From NCBI GenBank assembly GCA_040219555.1, contig JAVJSF010000015.1, forward strand, positions 111,723 to 175,722: DNA of 64,000 bases, given 5' to 3'. A program made the position numbers and the translations under genes. Shown here in pieces: positions 42,753 to 52,499 of this stretch. The notes under the pieces were generated by a model. It saw nothing but the letters and a program-made list of their open reading frames with translations. It searched no databases and was not told the origin of the DNA. Position 1 is the stretch's first letter. Each line of letters starts with the position of its first letter. This DNA is from JAVJSF01 sp040219555 (GTDB lineage: Bacteria; Actinomycetota; Thermoleophilia; Miltoncostaeales; Miltoncostaeaceae).

Positions 42753-43520
42753 GTGGACCCGGAGCCACACGTGGTCATCCCGCCGGCCCCGCGACTGGAG
42801 CCCACCCCGCGCTGGGTGCGCGTGCGCGCCAACGGTCGCTGGGTGGCGGACAGCCGGCGCGCGCTTCTGCTGGCCTGGTACGGGCCGGGGATGCTCCCCA
42901 CCTACCTGATACCGCCCGACGACGTGGACTCCGGCCTCATCGACCGGACGGCCGGAGAGAGCCCGGGGCCGTTCGTGCCCCACGATGTGGTGGTGGATGG
43001 CGTTCGCATATCCGGAGGGGCGCTGGAGGCCCGTGGACTTCCCGCCCCGCTGTCGGCGGGCGAGGGCCACTGGACCTTCACCTGGGGAGGCGGTGTGACG
43101 TGGTTCGAGGAGTCGCTGGAGGTGCTGGTCCACGCGCGGGACCCCAGCAAGCGCGTGGACCTCGCGCCGTCCTCGCGCCATGTGCAGGTGCACCTCGACG
43201 GCGTGCTGGTGGCCGATTCGCACCGGCCCCATGCCCTGTTCGAGACCCTGCTGCCCACGCGGTGGTACCTCCCACCCGACGACGTGCACAGCGAGTACCT
43301 CGAGCCCTCGTCCACCACCTCGCGCTGCCCGTACAAGGGGCAGGCGCGCTACTGGGATGCCAGCGTGAACGGGGCCGTGCACCGCGACATCGCCTGGGCC
43401 TATGCCGAGGCCATCCCCGAGTGCCCGCGCATCGCGGGCCTGATCTGCTTTCTGAACGAACGGGCGGATCTGACCGTGGACGGCGCCAGGGTGCCACGAC
43501 CGGTGACACCCTGGTCCTGA
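42753..43520 (+). CDS. DUF427 domain protein (tandem domains)
   Basis: 255 residues with two copies of the DUF427 beta-rich fold: the first around residues 20-90 (RVRANGRWVADSRRALL), the second around residues 140-245, with TSRCPYKGQARYWDASVNG, a signature of the family. Enzymatic role unknown. GTG start, convergent with the phosphofructokinase gene; the stops are 12 nt apart. Confidence 0.8.
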   Translation: MDPEPHVVIPPAPRLEPTPRWVRVRANGRWVADSRRALLLAWYGPGMLPTYLIPPDDVDSGLIDRTAGESPGPFVPHDVVVDGVRISGGALEARGLPAPLSAGEGHWTFTWGGGVTWFEESLEVLVHARDPSKRVDLAPSSRHVQVHLDGVLVADSHRPHALFETLLPTRWYLPPDDVHSEYLEPSSTTSRCPYKGQARYWDASVNGAVHRDIAWAYAEAIPECPRIAGLICFLNERADLTVDGARVPRPVTPWS

Positions 43521-43532
43521 GGCCGGCCAGGC

Positions 43533-44567
43533 TCAGAAGAAGGTGCGCGCGAGCTCGAGCAGCTCCAGGTCGACGCCCTTGACGCCCTCCACCTCGGTCA
43601 GCGGGATCGGAAGGATCCGGTTGCCGCGCAGGGCCACCATGGTCCCGGTCTCCCCGGCCAGCACGGCCTCGGCCGCCCTCACGCCGTAGCGCGTCGACAG
43701 CACGCGGTCGCTGGCGGTGGGGGTGCCCCCGCGCTGGACGTGGCCCAGCACCACCACGCGCGTCTCGTAGCCGGTCTCGCGCTCGAGCTCGGCGGCGATG
43801 GCGTTGCCGATGCCGCCCAGGCGCTCGTAGCCGTACTCGTCGACGTCCTGGTAGACCTTGACGGTCTCGCTGCGCCCGTCGGCGAACGCGAGGCGAGCCC
43901 CCTCCGAGACCACGATCAGCGAGAAGTCCTTGCCGCGCTTGTGGCGGGCGCGGATGGTGGCGGCCAGGTCCTCCACCGGGGTGTCCACCTCGGGCACCAG
44001 CACGCCGTCGGCCCCGCCGGCGATGGCCGAGTGCACGGCGATGTGGCCGGCGTTGCGGCCCATCACCTCCACCACCATGACCCGGTCGTGCGACTGGGCG
44101 GTGGAGTGCAGGCGGTCGAGCGCCTCGGTGACCACGTGCACAGCGGTCGCGAATCCGAAGGTGCGATCGGTGCCCACGATGTCGTTGTCGATCGTCTTGG
44201 GCACGCCCACCACCGGCAGCCCCAGCCGCTCATGCAGGCGGCGCGTGATGAACATGGTGTGCTCGCCACCGATGGCGATGACCCCGTCCACGTCCCCGCG
44301 CTCCATCGCGGCGCGCACCAGATCCGGCCCGTCGTCATGGCGGAAGGGGTCGTAGCTGGAGGTGGAGAGGATCGTGCCGCCCAGCGGGAGGATCCCCGAG
44401 AGCGAGTTGATGTCCAGCACCATGTGCTCGCGGTAGGCCAGCCCGCGGTAGCCGCGCAGGAGGCCCACCGGCTCATGACCCTCGCGCAGCAACTTGCGCC
44501 CTGCGGCACGTATGACGGCGTTGAGGCCGGGGCAGTCGCCGCCGGCGGTGAGGATTCCTATGCGCAT
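43533..44567 (-). CDS. pfkA: 6-phosphofructokinase, with unusual phosphoryl-donor motif
   Basis: 344 residues. Catalyses fructose-6-phosphate to fructose-1,6-bisphosphate. N-terminal GGDCPGLNAVIR (about 9-20) binds substrate or donor; PKTIDNDI (123-130) holds the catalytic Asp; GGTPTASDR and LGHVQRGG come later. The motif that tells ATP from PPi users (GGDGS in E. coli PfkA, GGDDT in PPi enzymes, by established family knowledge) reads GGEHT here (100-104), which matches neither. Donor therefore uncertain. A TACTCT hexamer is 6 nt before ATG 44567 (leaderless). Confidence 0.88.
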   Translation of the reverse strand: MRIGILTAGGDCPGLNAVIRAAGRKLLREGHEPVGLLRGYRGLAYREHMVLDINSLSGILPLGGTILSTSSYDPFRHDDGPDLVRAAMERGDVDGVIAIGGEHTMFITRRLHERLGLPVVGVPKTIDNDIVGTDRTFGFATAVHVVTEALDRLHSTAQSHDRVMVVEVMGRNAGHIAVHSAIAGGADGVLVPEVDTPVEDLAATIRARHKRGKDFSLIVVSEGARLAFADGRSETVKVYQDVDEYGYERLGGIGNAIAAELERETGYETRVVVLGHVQRGGTPTASDRVLSTRYGVRAAEAVLAGETGTMVALRGNRILPIPLTEVEGVKGVDLELLELARTFF

Positions 44568-44627
44568 CCCGGGAGAGTACGCGCAGCGCCCGCCACAGGT
44601 CTTTGGCCCCGTGATACACGACCCGCT

Positions 44628-44646
44628 CCCGGGGGCCGCCCCCGGG
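44628..44646 (-). terminator. 8-bp hairpin downstream of the MFS gene
   Basis: CCCGGGGG and CCCCCGGG pair around a 3-nt CCG loop, directly after the MFS stop (44655) on the minus strand. Confidence 0.45.
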
Positions 44647-44654
44647 CCGAGGAC

Positions 44655-45872
44655 TCAGGCGCCGGAGCCCGCCGCGGCCGGGCGGCGCGACCACACCAGC
44701 ACCGGCAGGAAGATCAGCGACAGCGCCGCGCCGGCCAGCGCCAGCACCGCGAAGCCGGCGCCGGCCACCACCACGCCCGAGACGGCCCCGCCCGATGCCC
44801 CGGCCAGGGCGATGAGCAGGTCCACCCGCCCCTGGATCGCGGCGCGCCCCTCCAGCGGGGCGGCGTCGACCACCAGCGCGGTACCCGCGATGAGGCCGGC
44901 GTTCCACCCGAGCCCCAGCAGGGCCAGGGAGACCGTCATCAGCAGCAACGAGTCGCCCGGCGCCACCGCGCCCACCAGGCCGGCGGCGGCCAGGATCACG
45001 GCGGCCGCGCAGGCCACGGGCATCCGCCCGATGCGGTCGGCCAGCTTCCCGGTGAGCGGTGAGGGCAGGAACATGAACGCGATGTGCGCGCCGATGACGA
45101 AGCCCACCGCGCCCAGGCCATGGCCGTGGTCCTGCAGGTGGATCGGTGTCATGGTCATGATCGCGATCATCGCGATCTGGGTCAGGACCATCACCGTGGC
45201 CCCGGCCACCACGCCGCGCTGCGCCCGCGCGGACGGCGCCGGAGTGGCCACCGGCGGGCGGTCCGTGCGGGCCGCCTCGCGCTCACCCTCCTCCGCCGCC
45301 AGGCGCAGCGCCGTGAGATACGGGTCGGGACGAAGCAGGGCGAACAGGACGACCGCCGCAAGCGAGTAGGCCAGGGCCGCGAGCATGAACGGGCCGGCCA
45401 ACTCCGGGGCGGAGAGCGACCGGGCCAGGTCGCCCATCGGAGCGACCAGGTTGGGTCCCGCCACCGCCCCCAGGGTGGTGGAGACCATGATGATGCTGAG
45501 GGCGGTGCCCCGTCGCTCGGGCAGGGCCAGGTCGGCGCCCGCGTAGCGCGCCTGGAGGTTGGTGGAGGCCCCGGCGCCGTAGAGGAGCAGCGCGGCGAAC
45601 AGCAGGGGGATGCTGTCGAGCACGGCCGCGGCCACCACGCCGGCGGCGCCCACCGCGCCGGCGATGAAGCCCACCACCAGCCCCGAGCGCCGGCCGCGTC
45701 GCTGCGAGATGGCGCCGACCGCCGCCGCGGCGCCCGCCGAGCCCAGCGTGAAGAGGGCGACGGGCAGGCCGGCCAGGCCGTCGTGGCCGAGCATGTCCTC
45801 GGCCAGCAGCGCCCCGACGGCGATACCGGCCGCCAGCCCCGCCCCCGCGCACAACTGGGCCGCCACCAGCAC
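44655..45872 (-). CDS. MFS transporter
   Basis: 405 residues from GTG 45872; the frame is open upstream for about 17 more codons (including a basic AALQRRTLR) before a stop overlapping the end of the PLD gene, but offers no ATG, GTG or TTG there, so the start is uncertain. About twelve helices in two halves with a central loop of about 45 residues. MFS loop-type motifs ISQRRGRRSG and LADRIGRMP are visible (GxLaDrxGrkp pattern). Substrate unknown. Confidence 0.83.
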   Translation of the reverse strand: MLVAAQLCAGAGLAAGIAVGALLAEDMLGHDGLAGLPVALFTLGSAGAAAAVGAISQRRGRRSGLVVGFIAGAVGAAGVVAAAVLDSIPLLFAALLLYGAGASTNLQARYAGADLALPERRGTALSIIMVSTTLGAVAGPNLVAPMGDLARSLSAPELAGPFMLAALAYSLAAVVLFALLRPDPYLTALRLAAEEGEREAARTDRPPVATPAPSARAQRGVVAGATVMVLTQIAMIAIMTMTPIHLQDHGHGLGAVGFVIGAHIAFMFLPSPLTGKLADRIGRMPVACAAAVILAAAGLVGAVAPGDSLLLMTVSLALLGLGWNAGLIAGTALVVDAAPLEGRAAIQGRVDLLIALAGASGGAVSGVVVAGAGFAVLALAGAALSLIFLPVLVWSRRPAAAGSGA

Positions 45873-45919
45873 CCGCAGCGTGCGGCGCTGCAGGGCCGCC
45901 CGCGCGGGAGCGGCCTGCG

Positions 45920-47197
45920 TCAGAGCTCCCTACGCATGACGCGCGCTCCCCACTCCCGGGCACGCCCGGACAGCGGGCGCTGTCGCCACTCCTCCAGCTC
46001 GATGCGGCGCGAGACCCGCAGGTCGGTCTCGAACACGGCCGTCAGGCGATCGGCGAGCGACCGGTCCTGAATACAGACAACGGCCTCGTCGTTCAGCTGG
46101 AAGGAGCGGTTGTCGAAGTTGGCCGACCCGATGGTGGCCCAGACCCCGTCCACCACGAGCGCCTTGGCGTGGAGCATCGTCGGCTGGTACTCGTAGACCT
46201 CCACGCCCGCGCGCAGCAGCTCCCCGTACACCGATCGGCCCGCGTAGCGCACGACGTCCTTGTCGATGTGGGCCCCGGGCACCAGCACGCGCACGCGCAC
46301 CCCGCGCTCGGCGGCGTCCGCCAGCGCGGCCAGGAAGACGGTGCGCGGGGCGAAGTACGCAGAGGTGAGGTCGATGCTGGTGGTCGCCGCGGCCAGGGCC
46401 AGGTAGTAGAGGGTCTCGACGTTCGTGTCGCCGACGCCGGCGCTGGAACGGATCACCTGCATGGCCACACCCCGCGAGGCGTCGACCGGCGGCAACTCGG
46501 GCAGGTCGTCGGAGTCGCTGAGCACCTGCCCGGTGGCCTCGAGCCAGTTCTCGGCGAAGGCGCCCTGCAGGCCGCGCACGGCCGGCCCCTCGATACGCAG
46601 ATGCGTGTCGCGCCAGTGCTCGGGGTCCTGGGCGTCACCGGTCCACTCGTCGGCGATCCCCACGCCGCCGGTCAGGCCCACCGCTCCGTCGACCACCAGC
46701 ACCTTGCGATGGGTGCGGTTGTTCAGGCGGCGAACCGCGTAAGGCTTCGGCGGGCGGAAGTAGTGGACCTGCACCCCGGCCTCACGCATGCGCTCGACCA
46801 CACCGGTCCGCATCGACGCACCGCCGACCGCATCCACCAGCACGCGGCAGGCCACGCCGGCGCGCGCGCGCTCGCACACCACATCGGCCACCCGCTCGCC
46901 GATCTCCCCCGCCCAGTAGACGTAGGTGAGCAGGTTGACGGTCTGGCGGGCCGAGGCGATCGTCTCGAGGAAGACCGGGAAGATCGTGTCCCCGTTCACC
47001 AGCACCTCGACGCGGTTCCCGCGTGTGATCGGAGCCTGTGTCAGCGCCTCGGCGGCGCGCAGGAAGTCCTCGGTGCCCGGCAGGGGCGAGCCCTCCAGCG
47101 TGTACCCGCGACGGTTCTCCCGGCGGTGGCGCAGGGAGTCGGAGGCGTACCAGCCCACCGCCGCCGCGGCGAGGCCCGCCGGCCAGCGCCAGTTCAT
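45920..47197 (-). CDS. Phospholipase D-family protein (cardiolipin-synthase-like)
   Basis: 425 residues with two PLD motifs: THRKVLVVDG (first HKD) and MLHAKALVVDGVWATIGSAN (second HKD), the arrangement of cardiolipin synthases. The N-terminus has a single hydrophobic stretch, so it is membrane-attached. Joins two phosphatidylglycerol molecules or hydrolyses phospholipid. ATG 47197 follows the stop of the membrane protein gene by one nucleotide, making the two an operon. Its stop is followed by the MFS gene. Confidence 0.85.
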   Translation of the reverse strand: MNWRWPAGLAAAAVGWYASDSLRHRRENRRGYTLEGSPLPGTEDFLRAAEALTQAPITRGNRVEVLVNGDTIFPVFLETIASARQTVNLLTYVYWAGEIGERVADVVCERARAGVACRVLVDAVGGASMRTGVVERMREAGVQVHYFRPPKPYAVRRLNNRTHRKVLVVDGAVGLTGGVGIADEWTGDAQDPEHWRDTHLRIEGPAVRGLQGAFAENWLEATGQVLSDSDDLPELPPVDASRGVAMQVIRSSAGVGDTNVETLYYLALAAATTSIDLTSAYFAPRTVFLAALADAAERGVRVRVLVPGAHIDKDVVRYAGRSVYGELLRAGVEVYEYQPTMLHAKALVVDGVWATIGSANFDNRSFQLNDEAVVCIQDRSLADRLTAVFETDLRVSRRIELEEWRQRPLSGRAREWGARVMRREL

Positions 47198-47198
47198 C

Positions 47199-47936
47199 TC
47201 AGATCCTCGGCGTGAGCACCAGGGCACCCACGCCGAGGAAGGCCACCAGCAGGGACAGGCCGACGATCCCCAGCACGATCCCGGCGATGGCGAGGGGGCG
47301 TCCGCCCACCCGGCCGTCGCCGGCGCGGATGTCGCCAAGGGCTGTCAGCGACAGGGCCACCGCCAGGCCGCTCAGGACCGGGGCGAAGACGCCGCCCACA
47401 CCGAGGGCCAGCCCGAGGCCGGCCTTGCCGGAGGTGCGCGGAGGACGCCCGTCCGGCGGGGCCTCACCGGCATCGGGGGCGGAGTCGCCATCGGGCGCCG
47501 GCGGCCCGGACTGGACGATCTGGCGCATGGCCACCAGGGCGACGGCCACCCCGGTCAGCGCGATCCAGAACGCGCCCACCAGCATCAGCCCGCCGCCCAG
47601 AAGGGCGGTCCGCTCGTCGGGGGCGAAGACGTCCGCGGTGCGTCCCCGCAGGCCCTCGATGCCCGCGACGAATGCGACGGCGGTGGTGACGAACACGCCC
47701 ACCAGTCGCGCCCAGGGGAAGGCGACGACGATCGTCGATATCAGCAGCAGGAGGGCGCTCGCGCCGATCACCGGCATCACGGACTCGACCGCCAGCGTGG
47801 CGGTGCCGCCGCCGCGGCGGGCCGCGCCCTCGGAGAGGTCGGCCAGCCCCGACAGGGCCACCAGGGCGGCGCCGAGCGCACCCAGCGCCAGGCCGGCGCG
47901 CAGGAGGCGCTCGTGGGACAGGGCCATGGGGTTCAC
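47199..47936 (-). CDS. Multi-pass membrane protein with DUF4190-like C-terminal region
   Basis: 245 residues, about five to six helices. The final 85 residues (ALGVGGVFAPVLSGLAVALS, then RPLAIAGIVLGIVGLSLLV) resemble DUF4190 proteins. A Pro/Ala/Asp-rich linker (about residues 145-165) separates it from the N-terminal half. No function assigned. Coupled with the PLD gene (1-nt gap). Confidence 0.6.
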   Translation of the reverse strand: MNPMALSHERLLRAGLALGALGAALVALSGLADLSEGAARRGGGTATLAVESVMPVIGASALLLLISTIVVAFPWARLVGVFVTTAVAFVAGIEGLRGRTADVFAPDERTALLGGGLMLVGAFWIALTGVAVALVAMRQIVQSGPPAPDGDSAPDAGEAPPDGRPPRTSGKAGLGLALGVGGVFAPVLSGLAVALSLTALGDIRAGDGRVGGRPLAIAGIVLGIVGLSLLVAFLGVGALVLTPRI

Positions 47937-47967
47937 GGGCGGGAAGCGTACCCCGCGGGGGCGCCCT

Positions 47968-49008
47968 TCACCCGAGGTACGCGCGGCGCCGGTCCGCGCG
48001 CTCCACGGCGAGGGCGAGCAGGCGGACGATCAGGTCGTCGTAGGCGATGCCGGCGGCGCCCATCAGCGCGGCATAGACGCTGGTGGGGGTGAACCCGGGC
48101 ATGGTGTTCAGCTCGGACAGGACCACGGTGCCGTCCTGGCACAGGAAGAAGTCGACCCGTGCCAGGCCGTCGCACTCGGCCGCCACGAACGCCCGCAGGG
48201 CCAGCTCGCGTGCCCTCTCGGCCGCCCGGGCCGGGATGTCGGCGGGCACGCTCAGCGTCATGCGGCCCGGCTCGTACTTGGTGGCGTAGTCGTACCACTC
48301 GGCGTCGTAGCCGATCTCGCCCACGGGCGAGGCCACGGCCGGGTCGCCCGCCAGCACGCCCACCTCGATCTCGCGGCCACCCACCACGCCGCGCTCGACG
48401 ATGACCTTCGGGTCGTGACGCAGCGCCAGGACGAGCGCGGCATCGAGTTCCCCTGGGCCGGTCACGCGGCTGATGCCGACACTCGACCCGAGGCGCGCGG
48501 GCTTGGAGAACGACGGGAATCCCACGCCGTCGGCAACGCGGACGCGGGCGGCCGCGGGGTCGGCGGCCCAGTCGCCGGCGGTCACCACCACGTGGTCGGG
48601 GGTCGGGATGCCCGCGGTGCGCAGCACTCCCTTGAACAGCACCTTGTCCATCGCCAGCGCCGAGGCCGCGACCCCGGCCCCCACGTAGGCAACGCCGGCG
48701 CACTCCAGCAGCCCCTGCACCGTGCCGTCCTCGCCGTTCGGCCCGTGGAGAACCGGGAAGACCACGTCCAGGTCCCAGCGCGACGACCCGTCGAGCCCCA
48801 GGCAGATCGCGCGCCCGTCCGCATCCCGCGCCAGCGTGACGACGGCGTCGTCGACGCGCCAGACGCCCTGGCGTGAGATGACGATCGGCAGCACCTCGTG
48901 GCCCGTCGCCTCGAGCGCGGCGATGACGGCGCGGGCCGACATCAGGGACACGTCGTGCTCGCTGCTCTGTCCGCCCATCAGCACGGCGACGCGGTGGGGA
49001 CGGCTCAT
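47968..49008 (-). CDS. ddl: D-alanine--D-alanine ligase
   Basis: 346 residues, ATP-grasp enzyme that makes D-Ala-D-Ala for peptidoglycan. MGGQSSEHDVSLMSA at the N-terminus, VFPVLHGPNGEDGTVQGLL, KPARLGSSVGIS, and C-terminal RVDFFLCQDGTVVLSELNTM, all family landmarks. The N-terminal EHDVS serine and the DxNxMPG-like ELNTMPG (metal site) are intact. It is directly downstream of pknB (46 nt), extending the cell-wall operon. Confidence 0.94.
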   Translation of the reverse strand: MSRPHRVAVLMGGQSSEHDVSLMSARAVIAALEATGHEVLPIVISRQGVWRVDDAVVTLARDADGRAICLGLDGSSRWDLDVVFPVLHGPNGEDGTVQGLLECAGVAYVGAGVAASALAMDKVLFKGVLRTAGIPTPDHVVVTAGDWAADPAAARVRVADGVGFPSFSKPARLGSSVGISRVTGPGELDAALVLALRHDPKVIVERGVVGGREIEVGVLAGDPAVASPVGEIGYDAEWYDYATKYEPGRMTLSVPADIPARAAERARELALRAFVAAECDGLARVDFFLCQDGTVVLSELNTMPGFTPTSVYAALMGAAGIAYDDLIVRLLALAVERADRRRAYLG

Positions 49009-49054
49009 GCCGGCATGCTCCTGGGTGCGGGTGCGGGACGGGCGGCCTGCGCGG

Positions 49055-51028
49055 TCAGGGGAGCTCCACCGGGGGGCCCTGGGGGCCGTCCGACGGCGGC
49101 GCGGCGGGCGCCTCCCCGGGGTCGCCGGGCACGGTCACCGTCACCGGCTCCTCGGACTCCGGCGGCCCGCTGCTGACGGTGATCACCACCCGCGAGCCGC
49201 GCGTCACCTCGGTACCGGCGCTGGGGTTCTGGTCGATCACCACGCCGGCGGGCTGGTCGCTGGGGGCGGTATCGCTGATGACGCTGAAGCCGGCCTGCTC
49301 GAGCTTGGCGAACGCGTCCGCTGCGAAGTTGCCGATGACCGTGGGCACCTGGATGGTGTCGGGCTCGGGCTCCACGGCCAGGGCGATGTCGACTGCCGTC
49401 TCGGGGTCCACCCGCTCGCCGCGACCGGGACTCTGGCTGACCACGGTGCCGGGGGTGTCCTCGCTCTCCTGGGTGGTGACCGAGCCCAGGGTCAACCCCG
49501 CGTCCTCCAGCGTGGCCGCGGCCTCGCCCTCGGTGAGGCCGGTGAGGTTCGGCACCTCCACGTCGTCCGGTCCGGTGGAGACCACCAGCGTGACGGTGCT
49601 CCCCAGCTCTGCCTCATCGTCGCCGGCCGGGCTCTGGGAGATGACGATCTCGGGCTCCACCTCGGGGTCGGCGCGCTCCTCCACGTCGACCTCGAAGCCC
49701 GCGCCGGTGATCTGCCGGGTTGCGGTGGTGACATCGAGGCCCTCCACGTCCGGCACGACGCCCTCACCCCGCCCGCCGCTCACGATCAGCGTCACGGTGG
49801 TGCCCTCGCGCACCTCGGCCCCGGCCTCGGGGTCGGTGCGGATGACCAGCCCCTCCTCAACCGCGTCGTCCACCTCGGTGCGGGTGGTCACCTCCAGGTC
49901 AAGGGCCTCGAGCTCGGCGCGTGCCTCGGCGACCGTGCTCTGGGACACGTCCGGCAACACCACGGTGTCCTCGCCCCCGCCCGACAGCAGGGCGAAGGCG
50001 CCCGCGGACGCGAGCAGGAGCAGCAGGAGGCCCGCCACCAGCCAGGGCCAGCGCCGGCGGGCCGGCGGCGGATCCGCGGGGGGCGGGGGAGCGTTGCGGC
50101 GCGGCGCCACGCGGGTGGCCTCGGTGGGCGGCTGGGCCGCCATCACCGTCGTGGCCTCGGCGGGCGGTGCCATCATGCGGGTGCTGCCGGTGGTGCCGTC
50201 GATCGCGGCGCGCGCGTCCAGCAGGGCGCGGCTGAACTCCTCGGCGCTGCGGTAGCGCTCGGACGGCCGCTTACCCAGTGAGTGGAGCACCACCGTCTCG
50301 AGTACCGGCGGGATGGTGGGCACGATCTCGCGCGGCGGCAGCGGCGGGTCGCTGATCTGCTTCATCGCCACGGCCACGGGGCGCTCGGCGTCGAAGGGCA
50401 CCCGGCCGGTGAGCATCTCGTACAGCACGATCCCCGCCGCGTAGCAGTCGCTGGCGGCGGTCACCTCGTCGCCCCGGGCCTGCTCGGGCGAGAGGTACTG
50501 GGCGGTCCCGATCACGGAACCGGCCTCGGTCATCTCGCTCTGCGCGCCGGCACGGGCGATGCCGAAGTCGGTGACCTTGAGGTGGCCGTCCTCGCTCACC
50601 ATCACGTTCTGGGGCTTGACGTCGCGATGGATCACATCGCGGCGGTGCGCCGCACCCAGCGCCGCGAGGATCTGCAGCGCGTAGTCGATGGCGTCGGCGG
50701 GGGCCAGCGGCGCCCGGCGGCGGATGACCTGCTTCAGGTCCGGCCCCGGCAGGTATTCCATGACGATGTAGTACGACCCGTCGGCCTCGCCGCGGTCGTA
50801 CACCGAGACGATGTTGGGGTGGTTCAGACCGGCGGCTGCCGAGGCCTCGCGGCGGAAGCGCTCGACGAAGTTGGGGTCCGACGCGTAGGGGTCCGACAGG
50901 ACCTTGACGGCCACCTCGCGGTCCAGCAGGCGGTCGTGCGCGAGGTACACCCGCGCCATCCCGCCCGCGCCCAGTTGGCCGCCCAGTTCGTAGCGGTCAC
51001 CGATCAGGTCCCCCGTGCGAAAGCTCAT
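49055..51028 (-). CDS. pknB: PASTA-domain Ser/Thr protein kinase
   Basis: 657 residues. Kinase domain residues 1-270: LGAGGMARVY, VAVKVL, HRDVKPQN, DFGIARAG, SPEQARG. A basic/Pro linker and one helix (WLVAGLLLLLLASAGAFALL) at about 330-350. Four PASTA domains follow (about 360-630) recognisable by VVLPDVS, VVPDVEGL, VEVPNLTG and VQVPTVIGN-type starts; they sense muropeptides or penicillin-like ligands. The tail is Pro/Glu-rich. Master regulator of wall synthesis; located next to pbpA, rodA and pstP. Confidence 0.95.
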   Translation of the reverse strand: MSFRTGDLIGDRYELGGQLGAGGMARVYLAHDRLLDREVAVKVLSDPYASDPNFVERFRREASAAAGLNHPNIVSVYDRGEADGSYYIVMEYLPGPDLKQVIRRRAPLAPADAIDYALQILAALGAAHRRDVIHRDVKPQNVMVSEDGHLKVTDFGIARAGAQSEMTEAGSVIGTAQYLSPEQARGDEVTAASDCYAAGIVLYEMLTGRVPFDAERPVAVAMKQISDPPLPPREIVPTIPPVLETVVLHSLGKRPSERYRSAEEFSRALLDARAAIDGTTGSTRMMAPPAEATTVMAAQPPTEATRVAPRRNAPPPPADPPPARRRWPWLVAGLLLLLLASAGAFALLSGGGEDTVVLPDVSQSTVAEARAELEALDLEVTTRTEVDDAVEEGLVIRTDPEAGAEVREGTTVTLIVSGGRGEGVVPDVEGLDVTTATRQITGAGFEVDVEERADPEVEPEIVISQSPAGDDEAELGSTVTLVVSTGPDDVEVPNLTGLTEGEAAATLEDAGLTLGSVTTQESEDTPGTVVSQSPGRGERVDPETAVDIALAVEPEPDTIQVPTVIGNFAADAFAKLEQAGFSVISDTAPSDQPAGVVIDQNPSAGTEVTRGSRVVITVSSGPPESEEPVTVTVPGDPGEAPAAPPSDGPQGPPVELP

Positions 51029-51059
51029 TCGGTCTCCACCCTGCCGGTACGGGTCCGCT

Positions 51060-52499
51060 TCACTGTGCCTCCAAGGCCGCGCGCATCACGTCCGCGGCCA
51101 CCGGCGCAGCGACGCTGCCGCCCTGGCCGGGTGTGCCCTCGATCACCACGGCGACGGCCACGGTGGGGTTCTCGGCCGGCGCGAAGCCGATGAACCAGGC
51201 GTTGTTGAGCGCGGGGTCGTCGGTCTCGGCGGTCCCCGTCTTGCCCGCCACGGTGACCCCCACGTCCACGAGGGCGGCCTGGGTGCCGGTGCCGTCGCGG
51301 ACCACATCGGTCATCATCTCGGTCAGCTCGGCGGCGGTCTGAGGGCTGACCGGCTGCCCCAGCTCCACCGCCTCGCCGGTACGCACCACCGCACCGGAGC
51401 GGTCGGTCACCCGCGACAGCAGCCGCGGCTGCATCAGCACGCCGCCGTTGGCCACGCCCGCGGCGACCATCGCCATCTGTAGCGGGGTGGTCACCAGGCG
51501 CTCCTGGCCGATGGCCAGCCGCGCGATGTCCTCGCCCTGCTCGGCATTGGGCTCGATGGTGCCGTCCTGGTAGCGCCCGGAGGCGATCACCTCGCCGGTC
51601 GGCAGGTCGATGGCGGGCCGGGTCCCGAAGCCGAACGCGGTCATCATCTCGGCCATCCGGTCGGCGCCCAGCGTGTCGCCGATCTCGGCGAAGGTCGTGT
51701 TGATCGAGTTGGTCAGCGCATCCGTGAGGTCGTGGCGCCCGAAGGTGCGGCCGCCGAAGTTGCCGATGTCGCCGCCCGGGGTCTCGTACGAGTCGCCCCC
51801 CGGGAACTCGGAGTCGGGGCGGTAGATCCCGCTCTCCAGGCCGGCGGCCGCCGTGACCACCTTGAAGGTGGAGCCGGGCGCGTTTCGGCTGGCCGTGGCC
51901 CGGTTGATCAGCGGCGAGTCCGGCGCCTGGGTGATCTGCTCGAAGCGGCCGCCCACCACGTCGGCCAGGTCGAACGTGGGCGCGGAGGCCATCGCCAGCA
52001 CCGACCCGTCGCGCGGATCGAGGGCGACCACGGCCCCCTTCTGGCCCGAGAGGGCCTGCTCGGCCGCGATCTGGACGCGGGTGTCGAGGGTGAGCTGGAC
52101 GTTGGCGCCGCGCTTCTCCTTGAGGTTCAGCCGCTGCAGGAGGGGCTCGGCGCCGAAGCTGCCGGTCAGGAAGCGGTCGTAGACGGCCTCAACGCCGGTC
52201 TTCCCCTGGGAGGAGGTCGAGTAGCCGATCACGTGCGCGGCCAGGGTGCGCTGGGGGTACACCCGCGCGTAGACGCGCCGGCCCTCGACACGACGCGCCC
52301 GCGATGCGGCCAGCAGCTCGCCGTCGGCCGAGACGATGCGACCGCGGTCGATGAGGCGCTCGGCCTCGGCGGCCTGGGGGTTGCCCTGACGGTCGCGCAG
52401 GTCCTGGGCGTGCACCACCTGCCACCAGCCGAGCATGCCGACGAGAAGGGCGAAACCCCCCACAAGGACCAGGAACAGGCGCTGGATGGATCTATTCAC
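51060..52499 (-). CDS. pbpA: Penicillin-binding protein (transpeptidase), PbpA/FtsI type
   Basis: 479 residues. N-terminal membrane anchor (LFLVLVGGFALLVGMLGWW), then the dimerisation domain, then the transpeptidase with S210-T-F-K213, S265-I-N267 and K420-T-G422, the three active-site motifs. It crosslinks peptidoglycan with the adjacent RodA polymerase. Overlaps rodA by 8 nt. Length agrees with actinobacterial PbpA. Confidence 0.95.
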   Translation of the reverse strand: MNRSIQRLFLVLVGGFALLVGMLGWWQVVHAQDLRDRQGNPQAAEAERLIDRGRIVSADGELLAASRARRVEGRRVYARVYPQRTLAAHVIGYSTSSQGKTGVEAVYDRFLTGSFGAEPLLQRLNLKEKRGANVQLTLDTRVQIAAEQALSGQKGAVVALDPRDGSVLAMASAPTFDLADVVGGRFEQITQAPDSPLINRATASRNAPGSTFKVVTAAAGLESGIYRPDSEFPGGDSYETPGGDIGNFGGRTFGRHDLTDALTNSINTTFAEIGDTLGADRMAEMMTAFGFGTRPAIDLPTGEVIASGRYQDGTIEPNAEQGEDIARLAIGQERLVTTPLQMAMVAAGVANGGVLMQPRLLSRVTDRSGAVVRTGEAVELGQPVSPQTAAELTEMMTDVVRDGTGTQAALVDVGVTVAGKTGTAETDDPALNNAWFIGFAPAENPTVAVAVVIEGTPGQGGSVAAPVAADVMRAALEAQ

